Source of the DNA: an uncultured Polaribacter sp.
GTDB lineage: Bacteria > Bacteroidota > Bacteroidia > Flavobacteriales > Flavobacteriaceae
NCBI GenBank assembly: GCA_937936695.1
Contig: CALHCK010000207.1
Coordinates: 1 to 6,877 of the forward strand
Direction of reading: 5' to 3'
DNA: 6,877 bases
Part shown: positions 1-6,103 of the stretch, piece after piece
How positions within the stretch are numbered: the stretch's first letter is position 1
How the letters are laid out: every line of letters starts with the position of its first letter
Notes under the pieces: generated by a model
Databases searched by the model: none
What the model was told of the DNA's origin: nothing
What the model saw: the letters and a program-made list of their open reading frames with translations, nothing else
Made by a program: the position numbers and the translations under genes

Positions 1-1
1 T

Positions 2-562
2 TCTACTGACTTAAACTACAGAGCTAAATTATGGAAGTTTTGTGATGCTGCTCATAGAGAAAAAATAATGACTGAATTAACTTCTTACTGTGATATTGTT
101 TTAGGTAACGAAGAAGATGCTGAAATGCATTTTGGTATTAAGCCAGAAGGAATTTCTGTACAAACAGAAGGTCATAACGTAAAAGCAGAGGCTTTCTTAT
201 CTGTTTGTGAGCAAATGATGGAAAAATTTCCAAGAGCTAAAAAAGTTATTACTACTTTAAGAGGTTCTATTTCTGCTTCTCATAACACATGGGCAGGTGT
301 TTTATATGATGGTAAAAAATTATACCAAACACGTCAGTACCAAATTACAGATATCGTTGATAGAGTAGGTGGTGGAGATTCTTTTATGGGAGGTTTAATC
401 TACGGATTATTAAAATACCCAGAAGATGACCAAAATGCATTAGACTTTGCTGTAGCTGCTTCTTGTTTAAAGCACACTATTAAAGGAGATGCAAACTTAG
501 CAACTGTTGCTGAGGTAGAAAAATTAATGGGAGGTGATGCTTCTGGTAGAGTAGCAAGATAA
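2..562 (+). CDS. kdgK: 2-keto-3-deoxygluconate kinase, PfkB/ribokinase family (5' end cut off)
   Basis: This cytosolic enzyme phosphorylates 2-keto-3-deoxygluconate (KDG) with ATP to give KDPG, the substrate of the aldolase encoded next. The reading frame is open from base 2, so the gene enters from outside the window. The ATG at 68 is an internal methionine: the upstream codons read DLNYRAKLW, a sequence typical of the middle of this family. About 187 codons are present, roughly the C-terminal half. The PfkB ATP-site signature reads DRVGGGDSF, with the presumed catalytic-base aspartate at codon 377-379. The tail (EVEKLMGGDASGRVAR) matches my memory of Bacteroidetes KdgK proteins. The stop lies 3 nt before the eda start, so the two are co-transcribed. 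A different PfkB sugar kinase is possible, but the eda neighbour argues strongly for KdgK. The N-terminal sugar-binding part cannot be seen. Confidence 0.9.
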   Translation, partial: STDLNYRAKLWKFCDAAHREKIMTELTSYCDIVLGNEEDAEMHFGIKPEGISVQTEGHNVKAEAFLSVCEQMMEKFPRAKKVITTLRGSISASHNTWAGVLYDGKKLYQTRQYQITDIVDRVGGGDSFMGGLIYGLLKYPEDDQNALDFAVAASCLKHTIKGDANLATVAEVEKLMGGDASGRVAR

Positions 563-565
563 GAT

Positions 566-1234
566 ATGGCACAGTTTTCAAGAATAGAAGTTGCAGCAGC
601 AATGAAAGAAACAGGGATGATTCCTTTGTTTTTTAATAACGATATAGAATTAAGTAAAAAAGTTTTAAAAGCTTGTTACGATGGTGGTGCTCGTTTAATG
701 GAGTTTACAGCGCGTGGAGATTTTGCTCATGAAGTTTTTGGTGAGTTAACAAAATACGCAGTTGCAGAATTACCAGGTATGATAATGGGTGTTGGTTCTG
801 TAACAGACGGTGCAGCAGCTTCTTTATACATGGCTTTAGGTGCAAACTTTATTGTAACACCAGTTTTAAGAGAAGATATTGCAATTGCTTGTAATCGTAA
901 AAAAGTATTATGGTCTCCAGGATGTGGTACTTTAACAGAAATAGCAAGAGCAGAAGAATTAGGTTGTGAAATCGTAAAATTATTTCCAGGAGATATTTAC
1001 GGACCACAATTTGTAAAAGGAATCAAAGGTCCACAACCTTGGACAAGTATTATGCCTACAGGAGGAGTTTCTCCTACAGAAGAAAACCTAAAAGGTTGGT
1101 TTGATGCTGGTGTAACTTGTGTTGGTATGGGATCTAAATTAATATCTAAAGAAATTATTGCTAATAAAGATTATGCAAAATTAGAGCAAGATGTTAAAAA
1201 TGCATTAGCAATTGTAAAGTCTGTTAGAAAATAA
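566..1234 (+). CDS. eda: KDPG aldolase (2-dehydro-3-deoxy-6-phosphogluconate aldolase)
   Basis: This class I aldolase of the TIM-barrel KDPG/KHG family splits KDPG into pyruvate and glyceraldehyde-3-phosphate. The protein has 222 residues, slightly longer than the roughly 213 of E. coli Eda. Residues that can be placed against the family are Glu46 in LMEFTARGD (general acid/base), Arg50 (phosphate contact), the Schiff-base Lys138 in IVKLFPGD, PTGGVSP at 164-170 (phosphate-binding loop) and GMGS at 187-190. The start ATG is 3 nt after the kdgK stop, and the protein begins at the expected place before the first barrel strand. With kdgK it forms the last two steps of uronate (alginate or pectin) catabolism. 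An intrinsic terminator 26 nt downstream ends the unit. Many family members also cleave 4-hydroxy-2-oxoglutarate, which sequence alone cannot settle. Confidence 0.95.
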   Translation: MAQFSRIEVAAAMKETGMIPLFFNNDIELSKKVLKACYDGGARLMEFTARGDFAHEVFGELTKYAVAELPGMIMGVGSVTDGAAASLYMALGANFIVTPVLREDIAIACNRKKVLWSPGCGTLTEIARAEELGCEIVKLFPGDIYGPQFVKGIKGPQPWTSIMPTGGVSPTEENLKGWFDAGVTCVGMGSKLISKEIIANKDYAKLEQDVKNALAIVKSVRK

Positions 1235-1257
1235 CAGTTTTTAATTTACAATTTTAT

Positions 1258-1288
1258 AAAGCTCCAACTGAAAAGTTGGAGCTTTTTT
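1258..1288 (+). terminator. Intrinsic terminator after eda
   Basis: The 9-bp perfect inverted repeat GCTCCAACT / AGTTGGAGC (1261-1269 and 1274-1282) has a GAAA loop and is followed by six T (1283-1288). AAA at 1258-1260 can also pair with the first three T, giving a 12-bp stem. It closes the kdgK-eda unit and separates it from the signalling operon. With A's on the left flank it could weakly terminate from the other strand too, but no minus-strand gene is seen here. Confidence 0.93.
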
Positions 1289-1304
1289 ATTGCCGTAAAT
1301 AAGA

Positions 1305-1340
1305 TTCATCTATACTTTAATGCATTTCGTCTATAGTTTA
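1305..1340 (+). promoter_or_regulatory. Two 21-bp-spaced direct repeats, probable LytTR-type operator
   Basis: TTCATCTATACTTTA (1305-1319) and TTCGTCTATAGTTTA (1326-1340) match at 13 of 15 positions and start exactly 21 bp apart, two turns of B-DNA. LytTR-domain regulators are known to bind two direct repeats with about this spacing. From memory, the E. coli YpdB site is a pair of GGCATTTCAT half-sites spaced by 11 bp, and the AlgR site contains TTCGTC. The second repeat with its flank reads GCATTTCGTC, which resembles both. The pair lies just upstream of a candidate -7 element, a typical activator position. The operon downstream ends with a LytTR regulator, so autoregulation is inferred. Binding itself is not shown by sequence. 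Confidence 0.6.
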
Positions 1341-1345
1341 TTTTC

Positions 1346-1372
1346 TTTTGCCAAGACATAAATATATATTTA
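1346..1372 (+). promoter_or_regulatory. Candidate promoter of the NO-sensing operon
   Basis: TATATTTA (1365-1372) matches the Bacteroidetes -7 consensus TAnnTTTG except at the last base. TTTTG (1346-1350) could be the -33 element, but the 14-nt spacing is shorter than the usual 17-23. The poor -33 element fits a promoter that needs an activator bound at the 1305-1340 repeats. Transcription would start near 1378, leaving a leader of about 40 nt. No Shine-Dalgarno sequence precedes the ATG at 1420, which is normal for this phylum. Confidence 0.4.
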
Positions 1373-1419
1373 CATTATATGATTAAATTAGAAGCTATAT
1401 TTAAACAATTATACTAAAG

Positions 1420-1833
1420 ATGGGAAAAAAGCTAAACGTACTATTAATTGAAGATAATTTAATAGAAATAATGAAAATGAACAGAACCATTTCTTTATTA
1501 GAATTAGAACATACAATTCATGAAGCAAAAAATGGGGAAGAAGCATTACAGTTTTTAGAAGATAAAAGCAATTTTCCTGATATAATTTTATTAGATTTAA
1601 ATATGCCAAAAATTAGTGGTATAGAGTTTTTGACCATTTTAAAGAGTCGTGAAGATATTTGCCATATACCTACTATTATTTTAACAACTTCAGACAATCA
1701 AAAAGATTTAGAAGCATGTTATAAATTAGGTGTATCTGGGTATGTACTAAAGCCACTTAAATACGAAGAGTATGTTAAAAAAATAGAAATTTTATTAGAG
1801 TACTGGAGTATGAATGAATTAAAAAAGTATTAA
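1420..1833 (+). CDS. Stand-alone CheY-like response regulator (receiver domain only)
   Basis: The 137-residue protein is a single receiver domain with no output domain. It resembles the Rcp1-type regulators that pair with soluble kinases. Visible residues are the acidic pair Glu11-Asp12, the phospho-acceptor Asp59 in ILLDLNMP, the switch Thr89 in IILTTSD, Tyr108 and the conserved Lys111 in YVLKPL, so it should be phosphorylatable. It is the first gene of the operon and lies 2 nt before the H-NOX gene. Both kinases in the operon lack a receiver domain and a free Hpt is present. It may therefore be the intermediate phosphate carrier, as Spo0F is in Bacillus. It could instead be a phosphate sink or act on another protein. 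The start is chosen because MGKKLNVLLIEDN begins directly at the first receiver strand. Confidence 0.93.
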   Translation: MGKKLNVLLIEDNLIEIMKMNRTISLLELEHTIHEAKNGEEALQFLEDKSNFPDIILLDLNMPKISGIEFLTILKSREDICHIPTIILTTSDNQKDLEACYKLGVSGYVLKPLKYEEYVKKIEILLEYWSMNELKKY

Positions 1834-1835
1834 TT

Positions 1836-2375
1836 ATGAAAGGAATTGTTTTTACAGAATTTTTAGATTTAATAGAAGATAAGTTTGGTTTAGAAATGGT
1901 AGATAAAATTATAAATCAATCTACTTTAGAGTCTAAAGGTATTTACACTTCTATTGGTACTTATAGTTTTTCTGAAATGTTACAACTACTAAATCATCTA
2001 AGTAAAAACACAAACATATCTATAGATAATTTATTGTTAGTATATGCAGAACATTTTTTTAGTGTTATTGAAAAAAGTTACCCAGGGTTATTAGCAACTT
2101 ATAAAGACCCTATAGAAATGCTGTCTTCTATAGAAAATCATATTCATATAGAAGTTCGTAAAATATACCCAGACGCAGAATTACCTGAGTTTACAGTTGA
2201 AGAAAAAACAGAAAATTCGTTAATCATGATTTATAAATCTAATAGAGCAATGCATCATTTTGGATTAGGGTTAATGAATAAAACTTTTGAGCATTTTAAT
2301 ACAACCGCAACCATAGCTTTAGAAAAGATTAAAGAAGATGGTACGGAGGTGAAATTTATTATTCAAAAAAATTAA
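1836..2375 (+). CDS. H-NOX heme-nitric oxide binding sensor protein (HNOB domain)
   Basis: This soluble 179-residue protein is a complete stand-alone H-NOX domain, the bacterial relative of the soluble guanylate cyclase heme domain. It starts with the canonical MKGIVF. The heme-contact signatures are present: IHIEVRKIYPDAELP with the proximal heme ligand placed at His104 and the conserved Pro117, and the propionate-binding YxSxR motif as Tyr133, Ser135 and Arg137. Aligned by eye to the Thermoanaerobacter protein, the distal Tyr140 that stabilises bound oxygen is Phe142 here, so selective NO binding is predicted. Bacterial stand-alone H-NOX proteins usually regulate a kinase or cyclic-di-GMP enzyme encoded next to them. 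Here the PAS histidine kinase gene overlaps its stop by 1 nt (TAATG), making that kinase the likely partner. Confidence 0.95.
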   Translation: MKGIVFTEFLDLIEDKFGLEMVDKIINQSTLESKGIYTSIGTYSFSEMLQLLNHLSKNTNISIDNLLLVYAEHFFSVIEKSYPGLLATYKDPIEMLSSIENHIHIEVRKIYPDAELPEFTVEEKTENSLIMIYKSNRAMHHFGLGLMNKTFEHFNTTATIALEKIKEDGTEVKFIIQKN

Positions 2376-3592
2376 TGAGTCAAGAAAAAATTGAAATACT
2401 GAAAAGGAGTTTAGCTAGAGAAAAAGCAGCCAGAAAAGCAGCAGAAAAAATATTAGAAGACAAATCTAGAGACTTATATTATTTATCTGAAGAATTAAAA
2501 GCAACCAATAATAAATTAGAGCATCTGTTAACTGAAAAATCGATGCAATTAGAAGGTGTTTTCGAAAATATTTTAGATGCCTATGTTGTTATGGATTTGC
2601 ATGGAAATGTTTTAAAATTTAATGAAGCAGCAACAAAACTTTTTGGGTATGATGTAAATAAAGAGTCTTTAAATGTTACAAAATTAATATACAAAGAAGA
2701 TGTAGAATATGCAATGTCTTCTTTTTTTAAACTAAAAACTAAAGGTTTTTTTAAAAATTATGAAGCCAGAGTTTATACAAAAGACAAGAAAGTAAAGTTT
2801 GTACATATTAACGCTAGTTTAATTTTAAATAAAGATAAAAAACCCGTAGCAGCGCAAGGTATTGTAAGAGATATAACTGCGGTAAAATCGTTACATCAAC
2901 AAAAAGAAACAATTTTAAAAGAATTAGAAAAAAGGAATAATGAGTTGCATGAGTATGCGCACATTGTTTCTCATGATTTAAAATCACCTTTAAGAAGTAT
3001 AAATGCTTTAATTTCTTGGATTAAGACAGATAATGAATCGATTTTAGACAAAAATTCTCTTCAGAATTTTAGCTTGATAGAAAATACCCTAGAAACTATG
3101 GAAAAATTAATTTCCGATATTTTAGAGTACTCTAGCGCAGGTGCTAGTTTAAAAAACAATACTCCTGTTAATTTAAATGAGTTGGTTAATGGGCTTATTA
3201 ATTTTTTATATATACCTAAAAATATAAAAGTTATAATTTTAAATGAATTGCCTGTTGTTATAGGAGATAAAACTAAGTTTCAGCAAATTTTTCAGAACTT
3301 TATAAGCAACGCTATAAAGTTTAGTAATAAAGAAGAAGGTCTTGTAGAAATAGATTACAAAGAATTAGATTCTTTTTATCAATTTTCTGTAAAAGACAAT
3401 GGTATTGGTATCGAAAAAAAATATCATGAAAAAATATTTAAAATTTTCCATTCATTAAATAAAAGTAAAGAGTCTACAGGAATTGGATTGTCAATAATTA
3501 AAAAAATTGTTGATTTGTATGAGGGAGATGTTTGGTTAGAAAGTGAACCTAATAAAGGAACAACTTTTTATTTTACAATACAAAAGAATTAA
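2375..3592 (+). CDS. Soluble PAS-domain sensor histidine kinase, probable H-NOX partner
   Basis: This 405-residue kinase has no transmembrane segment. Residues 1-60 are a charged helical, probably coiled-coil region (KAARKAAEKILEDKSRDLYY). A PAS domain follows at about 58-170 and ends in the usual IVRDITAVK linker. The HisKA dimerisation helix has phospho-acceptor His200 in SHDLKSPL. The HATPase_c domain has its N-box around Asn312 (NFISNAIKF), the G1 box DNGIGI at 341-346 and the G2 box TGIGLSI at 368-374. All catalytic motifs look intact. There is no receiver domain, so it needs a separate one; the free receiver encoded first in the operon is the nearest candidate. The start overlaps the H-NOX stop by 1 nt, suggesting translational coupling and equal expression. 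The ligand of the PAS domain cannot be told. Its kinase core is paralogous to that of the kinase at 4734-5777. Confidence 0.93.
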   Translation: MSQEKIEILKRSLAREKAARKAAEKILEDKSRDLYYLSEELKATNNKLEHLLTEKSMQLEGVFENILDAYVVMDLHGNVLKFNEAATKLFGYDVNKESLNVTKLIYKEDVEYAMSSFFKLKTKGFFKNYEARVYTKDKKVKFVHINASLILNKDKKPVAAQGIVRDITAVKSLHQQKETILKELEKRNNELHEYAHIVSHDLKSPLRSINALISWIKTDNESILDKNSLQNFSLIENTLETMEKLISDILEYSSAGASLKNNTPVNLNELVNGLINFLYIPKNIKVIILNELPVVIGDKTKFQQIFQNFISNAIKFSNKEEGLVEIDYKELDSFYQFSVKDNGIGIEKKYHEKIFKIFHSLNKSKESTGIGLSIIKKIVDLYEGDVWLESEPNKGTTFYFTIQKN

Positions 3593-3594
3593 CT

Positions 3595-4734
3595 ATGAAA
3601 ACAGTACAACTAAAAAAAACAGGTACATCAGAGTTTGTATATATATCTGAAGAAAAACAATTAAAAAAACCATTAGTATTGGTTTTTGGAAATAGATTTT
3701 TGTTAGAAAGTCCTACAATATACCAAGAGGTAAGAACGCTTTTTAAGGATGGAGAGATTGTTTTTGGATCTACGTCAGGAGACATTACTTCTAAATATGT
3801 AGAAGACGAATGTATAACGATAACAGCTATAGAATTTGAAAAAAGTACTTTTGATATAAAAACAGCGAATGTTTTAGATTCAGACAATAAAATAGATAGC
3901 TTGCAAACGGGTAAAGCGTTAATTCAACAATTTTCTCAACAAGGCTTAAAGCATGTTTTTGTTGTTTCTGATGGAAGTTTTATAAACGGGAGCCAGTTAA
4001 CTAGAGGAATGAATACAGCTACTGATAATAATTTATTAATTACAGGAGCTTTGTGCGGAGATGCTGCAAGGTTTGAAAAAACCGTTTCTTCTTACAATCA
4101 AAACCCAAAACAAGGAGAAATAGTTGCCATAGGTTTGTATGGAGAATCTTTAGAGGTTTCTTTTTCTATTAATGGAGGTTGGACACCTTTTGGACCTGAA
4201 AGAATAGTAACCAAATCTAAAAACAATATTTTGTATGAGTTAGATGATAAACCAGCTTTAGATTTGTATAAAAAATACTTAGGAGATAAATCTAAAGAAT
4301 TACCAGGAGCTGCTTTGTTGTATCCGTTAAAAGTAAAATCAACCAACGAAAAACAATCTATTGTTAGAACAATTTTAAATATTAATGAAGCTGATAATTC
4401 TATGATTTTAGCCGGAGATATTTTAGAAAACTCATCAGTACAATTAATGATGACTAATGTAGATAACATTGTAGATGCAGCACAATCTGCAGCCGAAAGT
4501 GCCGTTGCCTATAGAAAAAATACACCAGAATTAGCAATTTTAGTAAGCTGTATTGGTAGAAAGTTGGTATTAGACCAAAGAGTAGAAGAAGAAGTAGAAG
4601 AGGTAATGGAAGTGGTGGGTAGTACAGCTACTATTTGTGGTTTGTATTCTTACGGAGAAATAGCACCTTTTCAGGGAGAAAAAAATTGTCAATTACACAA
4701 CCAAACCATGACAATTACATTAATTAGCGAATAA
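3595..4734 (+). CDS. FIST-domain sensor protein, NosP-like (putative NO sensor)
   Basis: The 379-residue cytosolic protein shows full FIST_N (about 25-215) and FIST_C (about 220-360) domains. Recognisable blocks are FGSTSGD (58-64), GGWTPFGPERIVTKS (194-208), LYELDDKPALDLY (213-225), ILAGDI (271-276), LVSCIGRKLVLDQRVEEEVE (316-335), YSYGEIAPF (351-359) and the C-terminal LHNQTMT (367-373). FIST proteins of the NosP group, studied in Pseudomonas, Vibrio, Shewanella and Legionella, bind heme and NO and control a histidine kinase encoded beside them. The gene arrangement is the same here, since the next gene overlaps by 1 nt and encodes a NahK-like kinase. Other FIST proteins are thought to sense small molecules such as amino acids, so the NO assignment depends on context. 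I cannot name the heme ligand with certainty; His368 is one candidate. Confidence 0.88.
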   Translation: MKTVQLKKTGTSEFVYISEEKQLKKPLVLVFGNRFLLESPTIYQEVRTLFKDGEIVFGSTSGDITSKYVEDECITITAIEFEKSTFDIKTANVLDSDNKIDSLQTGKALIQQFSQQGLKHVFVVSDGSFINGSQLTRGMNTATDNNLLITGALCGDAARFEKTVSSYNQNPKQGEIVAIGLYGESLEVSFSINGGWTPFGPERIVTKSKNNILYELDDKPALDLYKKYLGDKSKELPGAALLYPLKVKSTNEKQSIVRTILNINEADNSMILAGDILENSSVQLMMTNVDNIVDAAQSAAESAVAYRKNTPELAILVSCIGRKLVLDQRVEEEVEEVMEVVGSTATICGLYSYGEIAPFQGEKNCQLHNQTMTITLISE

Positions 4735-5777
4735 TGAATTCACTTTTAAAAAGACAAATAAGAAAATATTTACCCAAAGATTTGCAATCTAATAAAGATT
4801 TAGAAGTGTTTTTTGATGCTATAAATAGATCTTATGAAACTTCTAATGATCAGTTTGCAATGTTGCAAAGAGCAACAACATTAAGTTCGGAAGAACTTTT
4901 TAATGCAAATACGCAATTAAAAGAAGAAACAGATTCGCAGAAAAAGGTAATTAAAAAGTTAGAAACGGTAATTGATAAATTACAGGTGTATGATTTAAAT
5001 ACTAATAGGCCTAAAGAAAGTATAGATTCTTTACAATTGGTAGATTTTATAGATAATCAAACTAACGAAATCATTAAAATTAATCAACAAAAAGACAAAC
5101 TTTTACAAAGTTTAGAGCGCCAAAATAAAGAGCTGAATGATTATACGCATATGGTGTCTCATGATTTAAAATCGCCTTTGCAAAGTATAGATGCACTTAC
5201 CACTTGGATTCAGAATGATTATGAAAAAGTTATAGATGATAATGGTAAAGAAAGCTTAAAATTGATAAGAGAAAATGTAGAAAAGATGGATACTTTGGTA
5301 AAAGGTATTTTAGAATATTCTACAATTGGTAAAAAAGCAACAGATTTTTATGAATTAGAACTAGATGTATTAGTACAAGACGTTTTAAAAACTATAAAAA
5401 GACCAAATCATGTAGCAATTAATATTCCGCAAAAGCTACCTATAATTAATGGTGATAAATATAGATTAGAACAATTGTTTTATCATTTAATACAAAACGC
5501 GATTAAGTTTAATGATAAAGAAAAAGGAATTATAGAAATAGGTTTTTCTGATAAAAAGACATCTTGGGAATTTTACGTAAAAGATAACGGTAAAGGAATA
5601 GAACAGCAGTATTTTGATAAAATTTTTATAGCCTTTCAAAAGCTTGAAAACGATTATAAGTCAACAGGAATTGGGTTGGCAATTGTAAAAAAAATAATAG
5701 ATCTGTACCAAGGTGAAATTTGGGTAACATCTGAGTTGCATGTAGGGTCTACTTTTTATTTTAAGATAAAAAAATAA
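4734..5777 (+). CDS. Soluble sensor histidine kinase, probable FIST/NosP partner
   Basis: This 347-residue kinase has no membrane segment and no recognisable PAS domain. The N-terminus (about 3-65, LLKRQIRKYLPKDL then SYETSNDQFAMLQRATTLSS) resembles the N-terminal region of NahK-type kinases encoded beside NosP proteins, from memory. A helical linker runs to about 135. The HisKA helix carries His143 in SHDLKSPL. The HATPase_c domain has its N-box at Asn255 (LIQNAIKF), G1 DNGKGI at 284-289 and G2 TGIGLAI at 311-317. Like the other kinase in the operon it lacks a receiver domain, whereas proteobacterial NahK is a hybrid kinase. The gene overlaps the FIST stop by 1 nt and is followed directly by the Hpt gene. 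From its HisKA domain to its end it closely resembles the kinase at 2375-3592, so both could phosphorylate the same receiver. Confidence 0.93.
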   Translation: MNSLLKRQIRKYLPKDLQSNKDLEVFFDAINRSYETSNDQFAMLQRATTLSSEELFNANTQLKEETDSQKKVIKKLETVIDKLQVYDLNTNRPKESIDSLQLVDFIDNQTNEIIKINQQKDKLLQSLERQNKELNDYTHMVSHDLKSPLQSIDALTTWIQNDYEKVIDDNGKESLKLIRENVEKMDTLVKGILEYSTIGKKATDFYELELDVLVQDVLKTIKRPNHVAINIPQKLPIINGDKYRLEQLFYHLIQNAIKFNDKEKGIIEIGFSDKKTSWEFYVKDNGKGIEQQYFDKIFIAFQKLENDYKSTGIGLAIVKKIIDLYQGEIWVTSELHVGSTFYFKIKK

Positions 5778-5780
5778 GTG

Positions 5781-6098
5781 ATGGAAAAGCCAAACTTAAA
5801 TTATATAGAAGAATTAGCAAGAGGAGATAAAACTATAAAAAAAACATTAATAGATGTTATTAAAAACGAGTTTCCGGAAGAAAAACAAGATTATTACAAT
5901 AGTTTAGAACAGCAAGCTTTTAAAAAAATTGAAGAAAATGTTCATAGACTTAAGCATAAAATTAGTATTTTAGGTCTTGAAAAAAGTTATGAAATTGCTA
6001 ATGAATTTGAACATAATCTTCGTGAACATAGTTTAAAAAAGCAAAAAGACTTTGAAGAAATTTTAGCAGTAATCTCTGAATATATAGAAACTATATAA
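5781..6098 (+). CDS. Stand-alone Hpt (histidine phosphotransfer) protein
   Basis: The protein of about 105 residues is predicted to be an all-helical Hpt domain that passes phosphate between receiver domains. The active-site helix reads HRLKHKISILGL, the HxLKH form of the usual HxLKG motif, with phospho-acceptor His55. NLNYIEELARGD at the N-terminus is the usual first Hpt helix. The frame could also start at GTG 5778, which directly abuts the kinase stop (5775-5777). ATG 5781 is preferred as the commoner codon, and the choice changes the protein by one residue. The LytTR regulator gene follows after 5 nt. The position between a receiver-less kinase and a DNA-binding response regulator suggests it hands phosphate to that regulator. 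It is short and divergent, so simple homology searches might call it hypothetical. Confidence 0.85.
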   Translation: MEKPNLNYIEELARGDKTIKKTLIDVIKNEFPEEKQDYYNSLEQQAFKKIEENVHRLKHKISILGLEKSYEIANEFEHNLREHSLKKQKDFEEILAVISEYIETI

Positions 6099-6103
6099 TC
6101 TTT

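Noticed and set aside
68..562. ATG at 68 as the start of the sugar kinase gene
   Set aside because: The same frame is open from base 2 and encodes family-typical residues (DLNYRAKLW) before this methionine, so the gene starts outside the window.
1235..1419. Small RNA or riboswitch in the intergenic region
   Set aside because: Apart from the terminator hairpin and the direct repeats, no conserved RNA fold or paired stems are evident, and the predicted leader is only about 40 nt.
1409..1609. Minus-strand open frame of 66 codons, rich in Leu and Phe
   Set aside because: It lies opposite the receiver gene, which has a full set of catalytic residues. The hydrophobic run is what the complement of AT-rich coding sequence gives.
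2345..2352. GGAGGTGA, a perfect Shine-Dalgarno-like string before the PAS kinase gene
   Set aside because: It is more than 20 nt from the ATG at 2375, lies in H-NOX codons, and this phylum rarely uses such sites. Coupling through the TAATG overlap is more likely.
2722..2752. Two runs of seven T in the PAS kinase gene as possible phase-variation tracts
   Set aside because: Runs of this length are common in such AT-rich genes, the frame is intact, and similar runs occur elsewhere in the window, for example in the H-NOX gene.
3573..3887. Minus-strand open frame of 104 codons over the kinase-FIST junction
   Set aside because: It is antisense to two clear coding regions and shows no recognisable domain.
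4098..4469. Minus-strand open frame of 123 codons inside the FIST gene
   Set aside because: It is the shadow of strongly conserved FIST blocks on the plus strand and shows no family motif of its own.
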